Shown here piece after piece: positions 28,584 through 38,808 of a DNA stretch of 64,000 bases. Made by a program: the position numbers and the translations under genes. Within the stretch, counting starts at the first letter, position 1, and every line of letters begins with the position of its first letter. Under the pieces are notes generated by a model that was not told where the DNA came from, did not search any database, and saw nothing but the letters and a program-made list of their open reading frames with translations. The DNA lies in NCBI RefSeq assembly GCF_014202825.1, contig NZ_JACHHP010000002.1:310001-374000 (forward strand), read 5' to 3'. The stretch comes from Chiayiivirga flava (GTDB lineage: Bacteria > Pseudomonadota > Gammaproteobacteria > Xanthomonadales > Xanthomonadaceae).

Positions 28584-30026
28584 ATGCCCGACGCCCTCGC
28601 CCAGCTCTGGAACCGCATCGCGGACATCCCGCACATCGGGCTGTACGTGTCGATCGCGTGGTTCGCCTACCTGGTGCTGCTGGCCGGCTGGATCGTGCTG
28701 CAGAAGCGCGAGCCGGCCGCGACGCTGAGCTGGGTGCTGTCGCTGGCGGCGCTGCCGTACCTGGGCTTCGTGATCTATTTCCTGCTCGGGCCGCAGCGCA
28801 TCCGCCGGCAGCGGATGAAGCGCATCCGCGCGCGCAGCCGGCTCGGCCGCGCCGAGGTGTCGCTGGCGCGCGACCGCCTCGACGAATGCGTGAAGCTGTC
28901 GCTGCTGGCGCGCGCCTCCACCGGGTTGGAGCCGAGCGCAGCACTGCGGCCGACGCTGCTGGAAAACGGCGCACAGACCTTCCCCGCGTTGCTCGACGCC
29001 ATCGCCGCGGCCACGCACCACATCCATCTTGCCTACTACATCTTCGAGCCGGACCGCACCGGCACCGCCTTGCGCGACGCGCTGATCGAGCGCGCGCGCG
29101 CCGGCGTGCGGGTGCGGCTGCTGCTCGACGGTGTCGGTTCCGGGCGCGCGTCCAACCGCTTCCTGAAACCGCTGAAGGAGGCGGGCGGCGAGGTCGCGTG
29201 GTTCCATCCGTTTCGCGTGCGGCTGCTGCGCCGTCCGAAGATCAACCTGCGCAGCCACCGCAAGATCGTCGTCGTGGATGGACGGATCGGCTTCACCGGC
29301 GGCATCAACATCACCGACGACCAGGACGAGCGCATCAATCCGGCGGCCTACCGCGACCTGCACCTGCGCTTCGAGGGCGAGGCCGTGCGCGGTCTGCAGC
29401 TGACCTTTCTCGAGGACTGGGTCTACGCCGCGCGCGTGGCGCTGCGCGACGCGCGGCTGTGGCCGGAGCTGCCCACCGGCGGCGTGCCGGCGCTGATCCT
29501 GCCGTCGGGGCCGGACTCGCCGTGGGAATCGATCCATCGCCTGCACGTGGAAGCGCTGCACCAGGCCGAACAGCGCGCGTGGCTGATGACGCCGTACTTC
29601 GTGCCCGGCGAGGCCGCGCGCTTTGCGATCACGTCCGCCGCGTTGCGCGGCGTGGACGTGCGCGTTCTGGTGCCGCGCAGGAGCGATTCGCGCATCGTCA
29701 CGGCCGCGGCACGGTCGTACTACGACGAACTGTTCGCCGCCGGCGTGCGCGTGTTCGAGTACCGGCCCGGCATGCTGCATTCCAAGGCCCTGCTGGTGGA
29801 CCACGACATCGCGCTGCTGGGCAGCGCCAACTTCGATAACCGCAGCTTCCGGGTGAATTTCGAACTCTCGGTGCTGATCCACGACACCGGGATTGCGAGC
29901 GCGCTCGAGCGGGTGTGGGACGGCTACATGCCCGACAGCGTCGAGATCCACGCCGACCGACGCCGCGCGCCGTGGTGGCGGCGCCTGGCCGAGGCGTTTG
30001 CGCGGCTACTGTCGCCGCTGCTGTGA
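28584..30026 (+). CDS. cls: Cardiolipin synthase
   Basis: 480 residues. Two N-terminal membrane segments (about 18-40 and 47-68) are followed by two phospholipase D domains. The HKD motifs are H225-K227-D232 (SHRKIVVVDG) and H399-K401-D406 (LHSKALLVDHD). It condenses two phosphatidylglycerol molecules to cardiolipin at the inner membrane (ClsA type). I prefer the ATG at 28584 to the GTG at 28578. A -10-like TAAGCT (28572-28577) lies only 6 nt upstream with no ribosome binding site, suggesting a leaderless transcript. Confidence 0.93.
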   Translation: MPDALAQLWNRIADIPHIGLYVSIAWFAYLVLLAGWIVLQKREPAATLSWVLSLAALPYLGFVIYFLLGPQRIRRQRMKRIRARSRLGRAEVSLARDRLDECVKLSLLARASTGLEPSAALRPTLLENGAQTFPALLDAIAAATHHIHLAYYIFEPDRTGTALRDALIERARAGVRVRLLLDGVGSGRASNRFLKPLKEAGGEVAWFHPFRVRLLRRPKINLRSHRKIVVVDGRIGFTGGINITDDQDERINPAAYRDLHLRFEGEAVRGLQLTFLEDWVYAARVALRDARLWPELPTGGVPALILPSGPDSPWESIHRLHVEALHQAEQRAWLMTPYFVPGEAARFAITSAALRGVDVRVLVPRRSDSRIVTAAARSYYDELFAAGVRVFEYRPGMLHSKALLVDHDIALLGSANFDNRSFRVNFELSVLIHDTGIASALERVWDGYMPDSVEIHADRRRAPWWRRLAEAFARLLSPLL

Positions 30027-30100
30027 GGGCGCGGGCCGGCTGGACCGGCGCCGGCGACCGGATACACTAGCGCCCGGCCCGGATGGCCGAGGAGAGCCGT

Positions 30101-30460
30101 ATGCGCTGGTTGTGGTTTGTCGGTTCGCTGGTCTGTTTCGCCGTGGTGTTCAAGACCCCGTCGATGGGCCTCGCGGTGCTGTGCCTGATCGGCGCGCTGG
30201 CGTTCCTGCTGATCGGCGTGGTGGCGCTGGCGTCGGCCCGCATCGACGCGCGCAGCCGCGATGTCACCACCCTGCTCGGTCCCGATGAACTGCGCCGGAT
30301 GCGCGAAGCGGCGCAGCGCCGCGGCAGTGCCGACGTGGCCCCGCTTGCGGTCGGCGGCGCGGTGGTCGGCACGCATGTCGCGGGCGGCATGGATCGCGAC
30401 CTGGATTCGGTCGACGGCGGCAGCGACGCCGGGTCCGACGGCGGCGGCGGCGGCGACTGA
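30101..30460 (+). CDS. Small membrane protein of unknown function
   Basis: 119 residues from the ATG at 30101, which has GAGGAG 5 nt upstream (the ATG at 30083 lies before that site). Two membrane segments (about 3-19 and 21-45) are followed by a cytosolic or periplasmic helix (RDVTTLLGPDELRRMREAAQ) and a glycine/aspartate-rich tail ending DGGGGGD. A -10-like TACACT lies at 30063-30068. No family is recognised. It follows cls in the same direction after 74 bp. Confidence 0.7.
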   Translation: MRWLWFVGSLVCFAVVFKTPSMGLAVLCLIGALAFLLIGVVALASARIDARSRDVTTLLGPDELRRMREAAQRRGSADVAPLAVGGAVVGTHVAGGMDRDLDSVDGGSDAGSDGGGGGD

Positions 30461-30613
30461 GCCGGACACACGTTTCGTCGCAGCCGGCGTCACGTCCGGC
30501 ATCCGCGCGAACGCCGTCTGTCGCCGGATGTCGACGCAGCCGGGTTTGACGCGCACCCGCCGCCTCTCCCACCATCGGCCCGGGCATGAGCCCGCGCTGG
30601 GAGGGACCGCACC

Positions 30614-30874
30614 ATGACAATATCCTTGCAAGGCCTGATCATCATCCTGCTCGTCGGCGGCATTGCCGGCTGGCTCGCGGCGCTCGTGATGCGCGGCCGG
30701 GGCCTCGGCATCCTCGGCAACATCGTGGTCGGCATCCTCGGCGCCTTCATCGGCGGCTGGGTGCTGGGCATGCTGGGCGTGGTGATCGGCGGCGGCATCC
30801 TCGGTTCGATCATCAACGCCTTCATCGGCGCGGTGATCCTGCTGTTCCTGATCAGCCTGATCAAACGGGCGTAG
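30614..30874 (+). CDS. GlsB/YeaQ/YmgE family stress-response membrane protein
   Basis: 86 residues, almost entirely hydrophobic and glycine-rich, with about three membrane helices. The pattern LIIILLVGGIAGWLAALVMRG followed by a GILGNIVVGILGAFIGGW stretch and IINAFIGAVILLFLI is the family signature (first motif 21 residues, here abbreviated from residue 9 as IIILLVGGIAGWLAALVM). Members are induced by envelope or acid stress in several bacteria; the molecular role is unclear. A GGGAGGGA site lies 8 nt before the ATG. It is monocistronic, after a 153-bp gap. Confidence 0.9.
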   Translation: MTISLQGLIIILLVGGIAGWLAALVMRGRGLGILGNIVVGILGAFIGGWVLGMLGVVIGGGILGSIINAFIGAVILLFLISLIKRA

Positions 30875-31004
30875 CGCCTGGGTTCGGCGGGAGGCCTGCG
30901 GGTGCTCCCGCCGATGTTCCGACACGTGTTTCCGCGGGGATCGTCGCGCTCCCGGACAAGCGGCGGCGTTCCGATCACGACGCGCCATGGCCGAGAGGTC
31001 GCAC

Positions 31005-31033
31005 TGGCGATACAATGAATACATGTATCGCCA
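31005..31033 (+). promoter_or_regulatory. Palindromic operator over the toxin-antitoxin promoter
   Basis: A perfect inverted repeat TGGCGATACA-N9-TGTATCGCCA. The left arm contains the start of a -10-like TACAAT (31011-31016). It lies 15 bp before the antitoxin start. Antitoxins of this type usually bind such repeats and repress their own operon, so this is a likely autoregulatory operator. No clear -35 is seen. Confidence 0.6.
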
Positions 31034-31047
31034 ACGAGATGCTGCGC

Positions 31048-31275
31048 ATGCCCACGTCCATCCGGCTGGCCGCCGACACCGAACGACGTCTTGATGATCT
31101 TGCCAGCGCAACCGGTAGAACCAAGGCGTTTTATCTGCGTCAGATCATCGAGCGCGGACTCGACGAGCTGGAGGATTACTACCTTGCCGCCGAGACGCTC
31201 GACCGCGTGCGCCGCGGCGAGGAAGCAACGTTGTCGCTGGACGAGGTAGAGCGCGCGCTTGCCTTGGGTCATTGA
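31048..31275 (+). CDS. RelB-like antitoxin
   Basis: 75 residues from the ATG at 31048, with GAGATG 6 nt upstream. In-frame ATGs at 31015 and 31039 also exist, but 31015 overlaps the -10 box. The N-terminus MPTSIRLAADTERRLDDLAS is a ribbon-helix-helix DNA-binding segment, followed by TGRTKAFYLRQIIERGLDEL and a tail (LSLDEVERALALGH) expected to wrap around the toxin. It matches antitoxins annotated RelB/DinJ-type. Its stop lies inside the toxin gene (17-nt overlap), which couples translation. It binds the palindrome at 31005-31033 by inference. Confidence 0.85.
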   Translation: MPTSIRLAADTERRLDDLASATGRTKAFYLRQIIERGLDELEDYYLAAETLDRVRRGEEATLSLDEVERALALGH

Positions 31276-31531
31276 ATTCGCGGCCTCGGCGTCGCGGCAG
31301 CTCGGCAAGCTGGGACACAACGACGCCGAACGCGTGCTGCAGTTCCTCCGGACACGGATCGCAACGGCCGATAACGCCCGCTCCATCGGCAAGGCACTTC
31401 GCGGTCCGCTCGGGGATTTCTGGCGCTACAGGGTCGGCGACATCCGCCTGGTCTGCGACATCCAGGACCACCGGCTGGTGGTGCTCGTGCTGACGGTCGG
31501 CAGACGCGACACGGTCTACAAAAGACCCTGA
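31259..31531 (+). CDS. RelE/ParE-type toxin
   Basis: 90 residues from a TTG start at 31259; no ATG or GTG is available near the expected N-terminus, and the TTG gives PWVIEFAASASRQLGKL, matching the family. The RelE fold is supported by ALRGPLGDFWRYRVGDIRLV and LVVLVLTVGRRDTVYK. RelE toxins cut mRNA in the ribosomal A-site and ParE toxins poison gyrase; the motif with RVGDIR and the C-terminal Tyr-Lys favours the RelE side. It overlaps the antitoxin gene by 17 nt. The rare start codon probably keeps toxin output below antitoxin. Confidence 0.85.
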   Translation: MPWVIEFAASASRQLGKLGHNDAERVLQFLRTRIATADNARSIGKALRGPLGDFWRYRVGDIRLVCDIQDHRLVVLVLTVGRRDTVYKRP

Positions 31532-31573
31532 CAGATTGCGCTGAAGGCCGTAGCGCTGACGCGTGCGACGATT

Positions 31574-31605
31574 CGAAAAAAGAAACCCCCGGCAAGCCGA
31601 GGGTT
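31574..31605 (-). terminator. Intrinsic terminator of the MHS transporter gene
   Basis: On the minus strand a 9-bp stem, AACCCTCGG with CCGGGGGTT (one G-T pair), and loop CTTG is followed by TCTTTTTT. It lies 60 bp after the stop codon of the transporter gene. Confidence 0.88.
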
Positions 31606-31664
31606 CGCGGTTGCACCGCGCTGCAAGGGCGGCCGCGGCACGAGGCCGCGGCCGCCGGGGAACC

Positions 31665-33323
31665 TTACTTGGAGATGTCCACGTCTTTGGTTTCGGGCGT
31701 GAAGAAGGTGCCGATCACCACCGTCATCAGCGCGATGACGATCGGGTACCACAGGCCGTAATAGATGTCGCCGGTGAGGGCCACGAGCGCGAATGCGGTG
31801 GTCGGCAGGAAGCCGCCGAACCAGCCGTTGCCGATGTGGTACGGCAGCGACATCGAGGTGTAGCGGATGCGGGTCGGGAAGAGCTCGACCAGCCAGGCCG
31901 CGATCGGGCCGTAGACCATCGTCACGTACAGCACGAGGATGGTCAGCAGCACCAGCACCATCGGCTTGTTGATCTGCGCCGGGTCCGCTTTCTCCGGATA
32001 CCCCGCCGCCGTCAGCGCGGCCTTGAGTTCACCGTTGAAGCGCGCGGCCTGGGCGGCGGACTCTTCCGCGGAGATGCCTGCGGCTTCGTAGGAGTTGATC
32101 ACCGTGCTGCCGACCGAGATCGTCGCCAGCGTGCCCGCCGGCGCCTCGACGTTCGAATACGGCACGCCGCCGCGGGCGAGTGCGCCCTTGGCCACGTCGC
32201 ACGAATCGGTGAACTTCGAGGTGCCGACCGGATTGAACTGGAACGTGCAGGCGTCCGGATCGGCGGTGACCACCACCGGGCTCGTGGCCGCGGCACGCTC
32301 CACCGCCGGGTTGGCGAAGTGCGTCAGCCCGGTGAAGATCGGGAAGTAGGTCAGCGCCGCGATCAGGCAGCCGCCGAGGATGATGGGCTTGCGCCCGATC
32401 TTGTCCGACAGCCAGCCGAACACGATGAAGAACGGCGTGCCGATGATGAGCGCGCCGGCGATCAGCAGATTGGCCGTCGTCGGATCCACCTTCAGCGTCT
32501 GGGTGAGGAAGAACAGCGCATAGAACTGGCCCGCATACCACACCACGGCCTGGCCGGCAGTGCCGCCGAGCAGGGCAAGCAGCGCGATGCTGCCGTTTTT
32601 CTTGGTCAGGAAGCTTTCGGTGATCGGCGCCTTGGAGCCCTTGCCTTCGGCCTTCATCTGCTGGAACAGCGGCGATTCGTTCAACTGCAGGCGGATCCAC
32701 ACCGACACGCCGAGCAGGATCACCGACAGCAGGAACGGGATGCGCCAGCCCCAGGCCTCGAAGGCTTCGTTGCCCAGCCACAGGCGGCAACCCAGGATCA
32801 CGAGCAGCGACAGGAACAGGCCCAGCGTCGCGGTGGTCTGGATGAAGCTCGTGTACAGGCCGCGCTTGCCCATCGGCGCGTGTTCGGCCACGTAGGTGGC
32901 CGCACCGCCGTACTCGCCGCCGAGCGCCAGACCCTGCGCCAGCCGCAGCAGGATCAGGATGATCGGTGCGGCAATGCCGATCGTGGCGTACGTGGGCAGG
33001 ATGCCGACCAGGAAGGTCGACAGGCCCATGATCACGATGGTGACGAGGAAGGTGTACTTGCGGCCGATGATGTCGCCGAGGCGGCCGAACACCAGCGCGC
33101 CGAACGGCCGCACCGCGAAACCGGCGGCGAACGCGAGCAGCGCGAAGATGAAGCCGCTGGTCGGATTGAGCGCGGTGAAGAACTGCTTGGCGATGATCGC
33201 CGCGAGCGAACCGTACAGATAGAAGTCGTACCACTCGAACACGGTGCCGAGGCTGGACGCGACGATGACCTTGCGGTGACCCTGCGTGAGTTGCGCCGGT
33301 TGCCCGGCGGTGACGGTTGCCAT
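31665..33323 (-). CDS. MHS-family MFS transporter with a large cysteine-bearing loop
   Basis: 552 residues and about twelve membrane helices. Family features: SSLGTVFEWYDFYLYGSLA at the N-terminus, FGRLGDIIGRKYTF after helix 2, GLALGGEYGGAATYVAEHAP in helix 5, and SDKIGRKPIILGG after helix 8. MHS proteins are proton symporters for small carboxylates, betaine-like compounds or shikimate. An insertion of about 115 residues (338-452) sits late in the protein, with C359 and C375, and faces the periplasm by prediction. It follows the dcaP-like gene with a 15-bp gap, so the pair forms an operon: outer-membrane entry and inner-membrane uptake of the same compound. It ends at the terminator at 31574. 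Confidence 0.9.
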   Translation of the reverse strand: MATVTAGQPAQLTQGHRKVIVASSLGTVFEWYDFYLYGSLAAIIAKQFFTALNPTSGFIFALLAFAAGFAVRPFGALVFGRLGDIIGRKYTFLVTIVIMGLSTFLVGILPTYATIGIAAPIILILLRLAQGLALGGEYGGAATYVAEHAPMGKRGLYTSFIQTTATLGLFLSLLVILGCRLWLGNEAFEAWGWRIPFLLSVILLGVSVWIRLQLNESPLFQQMKAEGKGSKAPITESFLTKKNGSIALLALLGGTAGQAVVWYAGQFYALFFLTQTLKVDPTTANLLIAGALIIGTPFFIVFGWLSDKIGRKPIILGGCLIAALTYFPIFTGLTHFANPAVERAAATSPVVVTADPDACTFQFNPVGTSKFTDSCDVAKGALARGGVPYSNVEAPAGTLATISVGSTVINSYEAAGISAEESAAQAARFNGELKAALTAAGYPEKADPAQINKPMVLVLLTILVLYVTMVYGPIAAWLVELFPTRIRYTSMSLPYHIGNGWFGGFLPTTAFALVALTGDIYYGLWYPIVIALMTVVIGTFFTPETKDVDISK

Positions 33324-33338
33324 GAGTGCGTCCTCCCC

Positions 33339-34709
33339 TTAGAAGTTGTATTTGACCGACATGTGCAGGCGACGCAGATCGCCCTCGCGCGCGTCTTCGA
33401 GCTGGCGTTGCGCCCAGATGAGTTCCGCGCCGACATCGAGCTTGGCGATGGGCGTGTAGATCACGTTGGCGTGGAAGCTGTGCACCTTCTCGGTGACGCC
33501 GAAGCCGGTATTGACCTTGTCGTTGTCGAACATCGCGGTCGAATACATCAGGTTGGTACGCACCTTGGGACTGAACACGTGGCGCCACGCGGCGAACGCG
33601 CCGTAGCCGTCGATCGCGTCGATGTCGCCGCCGGCGTTGGCCACCGCATCGGCCGAAATGCCGAAGCCCAGGTACCGGCCGATGCCGGAGCCGGCGTTGA
33701 CCATGTAGCGGATGTCGTCGCTCGGTCCGAGCACGAACTTGCCCGAGGCGCTGAGCGCGGCACCGGTGTCGGACTGGTCGCCGCCGGGCGTGTTCACGCG
33801 CAGCTGGCGCAGCAGCCCGGCGACGGTGAAATGGCCCCAGTCGCCCTTGGTGATCCAGCGCGCGGTGGCGTCGGGCAGCACGTTGTTTTCGCTGTTGCTG
33901 CGCGTGGCACCGCCGAAGGCCTGCACGGTGGTTTCGGGATTTTCCAGCGAGACCGACCACGGCCCGTTGGTGTAGCGGATCTGCGCCTGGCGCACGAAGA
34001 TCGTGCCTTCGGTGGTGCCGACGAAGTCGACCGCGTCGGGCAAGGCCGCGGTGTCCTGGAAGTTCGACCAGGTCTGGCCGGCCAGCCACTTGTTCCAGCT
34101 CACGTAGGCCTGGCGCAGTGCGAGGCCGTGCGTGTTGGTCGCCACCTCGTTGCCGAGCAGCGCGTTGCTGCCGCCGCCGAACAGATCGAATTCGAGATAG
34201 GCCTTGAGCTTGTCGCCGTTGTCGGTTTCCGAATCGGCGCCGAACCAGAAGCGCGAAAACTGGGCGTGCACGTCGGTGTAGGCGTCGTCGTTGCTGCCGC
34301 CGACGGGGATCGCACCGGGCAGGTAGAACAGACGGCCCGCGGAACCGTCCGCGATCAGGCCGTCGGGCGTGTCGGTGGCCATCGCGTCGAACTTGATGAA
34401 GCCGCCGTAGCTGAAACGCGTGCCGGCCAGCGCGTTCGGCATGATCGACGTTGCCTGCACCGGCTGCGTGCCGGCCGGCAGCGATCGCGCCGCTGGCATC
34501 GCGTCGAGTTGCTGCGCGGTGGCCTGCTGCTGGGTGGTCAGCGTCTGCTGCTGCGACACCAGCGACTGCACCATGCGTTCGAGTTCGGCCACGCGCGCTT
34601 CGAGCGCGAGTTCGCGTTCGGACTGTGCATGGGCGGTTTGCGGAAGCGCACACGCGGCAACGATTGCCGCGCTCAGCGCCGTTGTTGCGATCTTCGTCGC
34701 GAAGCTCAT
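33339..34709 (-). CDS. DcaP-like trimeric outer-membrane porin
   Basis: 456 residues from the ATG at 34709, with a GAGGAA site about 7 nt upstream. The signal peptide ends near residue 28 (AHA-Q). A coiled-coil stretch follows (SERELALEARVAELERMVQS, then many Gln), the periplasmic trimer stem seen in DcaP proteins. From about residue 95 it is a beta barrel with alternating strands and a terminal MSVKYNF aromatic ending. DcaP channels let dicarboxylates and similar acids across the outer membrane. It is the first gene of the operon with the MHS transporter and diverges from acs. Confidence 0.9.
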   Translation of the reverse strand: MSFATKIATTALSAAIVAACALPQTAHAQSERELALEARVAELERMVQSLVSQQQTLTTQQQATAQQLDAMPAARSLPAGTQPVQATSIMPNALAGTRFSYGGFIKFDAMATDTPDGLIADGSAGRLFYLPGAIPVGGSNDDAYTDVHAQFSRFWFGADSETDNGDKLKAYLEFDLFGGGSNALLGNEVATNTHGLALRQAYVSWNKWLAGQTWSNFQDTAALPDAVDFVGTTEGTIFVRQAQIRYTNGPWSVSLENPETTVQAFGGATRSNSENNVLPDATARWITKGDWGHFTVAGLLRQLRVNTPGGDQSDTGAALSASGKFVLGPSDDIRYMVNAGSGIGRYLGFGISADAVANAGGDIDAIDGYGAFAAWRHVFSPKVRTNLMYSTAMFDNDKVNTGFGVTEKVHSFHANVIYTPIAKLDVGAELIWAQRQLEDAREGDLRRLHMSVKYNF

Positions 34710-34779
34710 GGTGCGGTTCCTCCCCAGGATGCGAGCGTCTGGAGTCTGAATGCACGATGACGCATGCGACCATTCGCCT

Positions 34780-34820
34780 TTGGTCGATACCGGGCGCGGT
34801 TTCGACCAAGGTCTAATTGG
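34780..34820. promoter_or_regulatory. Shared control region of acs and dcaP with CCAAGGTCTAATTGG motif
   Basis: Within the 196-bp divergent gap lies a perfect inverted repeat TTGGTCGA-N14-TCGACCAA (34780-34809). It overlaps the 15-bp motif CCAAGGTCTAATTGG (34806-34820), 85 bp before acs. The same motif, with one base different, occurs at 36913-36927 upstream of the response regulator gene. I infer these to be binding sites for that regulator. Confidence 0.55.
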
Positions 34821-34905
34821 TCCATCGCGTGCCGGTGCTAGAACCGGAGACCCCGTGCGCGCAACGTATGCACTCCACATCTTTCCCTTCGTGTCAGGAC
34901 CTGCC

Positions 34906-36852
<1,947 letters not shown>

Positions 36853-36912
36853 CGGACCGACGGGTGCCGCGTGGGCGCCGACGTCCACGCGCCCTGCGTT
36901 GCGCACGCTAGG

Positions 36913-36927
36913 CCAAGGTCTAGTTGG
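36913..36927 (+). promoter_or_regulatory. CCAAGGTCTAGTTGG motif upstream of the response regulator gene
   Basis: 15 bp identical in 14 positions to the motif at 34806-34820. It lies 60 bp before the ATG of the LuxR-type regulator gene. Its placement suggests autoregulation by that regulator. Confidence 0.5.
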
Positions 36928-36987
36928 CGCCGCGCCGTTCCCGATGCCAAGCTCCCGCACAGGCCGGCCCGATACCGACTCCGCCCG

Positions 36988-37665
36988 ATGCGCGAAATCC
37001 TCATCGCCGACGACCATCCGCTGTTCCGCGATGCCCTGCGCCGCGCGGTGATGCAGGTGCTGCCCGATGCCGCGCTGCGCGAAGCCGACAGCGTCGCCTC
37101 GCTGGTCGAGCTGGCCGGCGCGCATCCGCAGGCCGAGCTGCTGCTGCTCGATCTCAACATGCCCGGCGCCCACGGTTTCAGCGCGCTCGCGCACGTGCGC
37201 GCGAGTTTCCCGGCGCTGCCGGTCATCGTGGTGTCGGCGCGCGAGGAGAGCGCGCTGATGCGCCGCGCCATCGGGCACGGCGCCGCCGGCTTCATTCCGA
37301 AGTCCTCCGACATCGCCACGATCGGCACCGCTCTGCACGCGGTGCTCGACGGCGAAACCTGGCTGCCGCCGGGCGTCGCGACGCAACACACCGCGCTCGA
37401 TCCGGAAGAGGAGGCGATGGCCAAGCGCGTGGCCGAACTCACGCCGCAGCAGTACCGGGTGCTCGCGATGGTCTGCAACGGGCTGCTCAACAAGCAGATC
37501 GCGTACGAGCTCGACGTGTCCGAGGCCACCGTCAAGGCACACATGACCGCGATCCTGCGCAAGCTCGGCGCGCATTCGCGCACGCAGGCGGTGCTGCTGG
37601 CCGGCCGCCTCACGCTCGAAGGCCGCGGGGTGGCGCCGCCGCCGGACGAGGACGAGCCGGGCTGA
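36988..37665 (+). CDS. LuxR-family response regulator, CrbR/ErdR-like
   Basis: 225 residues from the ATG at 36988. An N-terminal receiver domain (1-120) has the acidic pair D8-D9, phosphorylation site D55 (LLLLDLNMPG) and K105 (FIPKSS). A C-terminal GerE/LuxR helix-turn-helix (about 148-212) has LTPQQYRVLAMVCNGLLNKQ and a recognition helix in VSEATVKAHMTAIL. The length, domain order and location next to acs match CrbR (ErdR, AgmR-like), which turns on acs during the acetate switch. The likely partner is the hybrid kinase at 39665. No gene symbol is given because identity rests on context. Confidence 0.85.
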   Translation: MREILIADDHPLFRDALRRAVMQVLPDAALREADSVASLVELAGAHPQAELLLLDLNMPGAHGFSALAHVRASFPALPVIVVSAREESALMRRAIGHGAAGFIPKSSDIATIGTALHAVLDGETWLPPGVATQHTALDPEEEAMAKRVAELTPQQYRVLAMVCNGLLNKQIAYELDVSEATVKAHMTAILRKLGAHSRTQAVLLAGRLTLEGRGVAPPPDEDEPG

Positions 37666-37710
37666 GTCGGCGCGTCGGAACTGTGCGGCGCGCGGCGCGG
37701 TCAGCCCGGC

Positions 37711-38808
37711 ATGGCGTCCATGCTCTTCTTCGATCCGTTCCGTGCGCAGGCCCGGCTGCTGTGGCACAACCGCGTCGCACGCTGGCGCGCGAATGCCGCC
37801 GAAACCGCCTTCCACGCCACGGCGCTGGGCGCGCTCGCGGCCTTCGTCGCGTGGCAGGCGCCGCGGCAGATCGCGCGGCTCGATGTGGCGGCGCAGCTGC
37901 GCGGCATCGTGCAGCAGTGGCCGATGGCCGCCGCCGCCGTGCTGCTTGCCGTGCTGCTGCTGCGCCAGGCACGCATCGCCGCCGAGGACGCCGCATCGGC
38001 GCGCAGCGGCTGGCTCGCGGTGCAGCCGTTGCCGGCGGCGATGCTGCGCCGGCGCGCGTGGCGCCGGCATGCGACCGAGGCGGCGCTGCAGCTCGTCGTG
38101 CTGCTCGGTGCGCTGGCATCGAGCGGCATCGGCAGCCGCGCGCTGGCCGTCGCGGTGGCGCTCGTGCCGCTCGCCGCGACGCTCGCGCCGTGGCTGCCGG
38201 TGCGCGGCACGCACCGGGCCGCGGCCACGCTGCGCCAGCGCTCGGCCGTCGCCGACGTCGGTACCGGCCGCCTCTGGCGCTGGCAGACGATCGAGGCCGG
38301 CGTCGCCTTCCGCGCACGGACGCTGGCCGGCGGCGTGCTGCTGCTGCTGCTGGTGCCGATGGGCAGCGGCCCGATCGTGGTGGGCGTGATGCTGGTGTGC
38401 GGGCTCGTGGTGGCATGGCTGCTCGGCGCGTGGCGGCGAAGCCTCGGCGTGGTGGTGGCGGCGCAGGCCTGGCTCGCGCCGCAGCCGCTGCGTGCGAGCG
38501 CGTTGCTGCGCGGCACCGCCGGCGTGCCCGCCGCGGTGCTGGGGCTCGCGATGCTGGCCGCGGGCGTGCTGTTCGTCGCGCTCGGCACACCCCGGCTCGC
38601 ATGGATCGCGTGCGGCGTGCTGTTCGCCGGCGGCACGCTGCAGGCGGCATGCGTCGCCGCGTCGCGTCGCACGCCGCGTCGCATCCCCGTGCTCGTCGCG
38701 CTGCACGTCGTGCTGTTGCTCGCGATCCTGCAGGCGATGCCGCCGCTGGCGCTGCCCGCCTGGCTGCTGCAGACCGGCTGGCTGCTGCGCAGGGCGATGC
38801 GGACATGA
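37711..38808 (+). CDS. ABC transporter permease-like membrane protein
   Basis: 365 residues, very hydrophobic and Ala/Leu/Val-rich, with eight or so membrane segments and short Arg-rich loops (LRRRAWRRHAT, GAWRRSLG). No family can be named with certainty. The stop overlaps the ATPase start by ATGA (38805-38808), so the two form a transporter pair. The order membrane protein-ATPase and general composition resemble ABC-2-type exporters. The gene starts 45 bp after the response regulator stop and may belong to the same transcript. Substrate unknown. Confidence 0.6.
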   Translation: MASMLFFDPFRAQARLLWHNRVARWRANAAETAFHATALGALAAFVAWQAPRQIARLDVAAQLRGIVQQWPMAAAAVLLAVLLLRQARIAAEDAASARSGWLAVQPLPAAMLRRRAWRRHATEAALQLVVLLGALASSGIGSRALAVAVALVPLAATLAPWLPVRGTHRAAATLRQRSAVADVGTGRLWRWQTIEAGVAFRARTLAGGVLLLLLVPMGSGPIVVGVMLVCGLVVAWLLGAWRRSLGVVVAAQAWLAPQPLRASALLRGTAGVPAAVLGLAMLAAGVLFVALGTPRLAWIACGVLFAGGTLQAACVAASRRTPRRIPVLVALHVVLLLAILQAMPPLALPAWLLQTGWLLRRAMRT

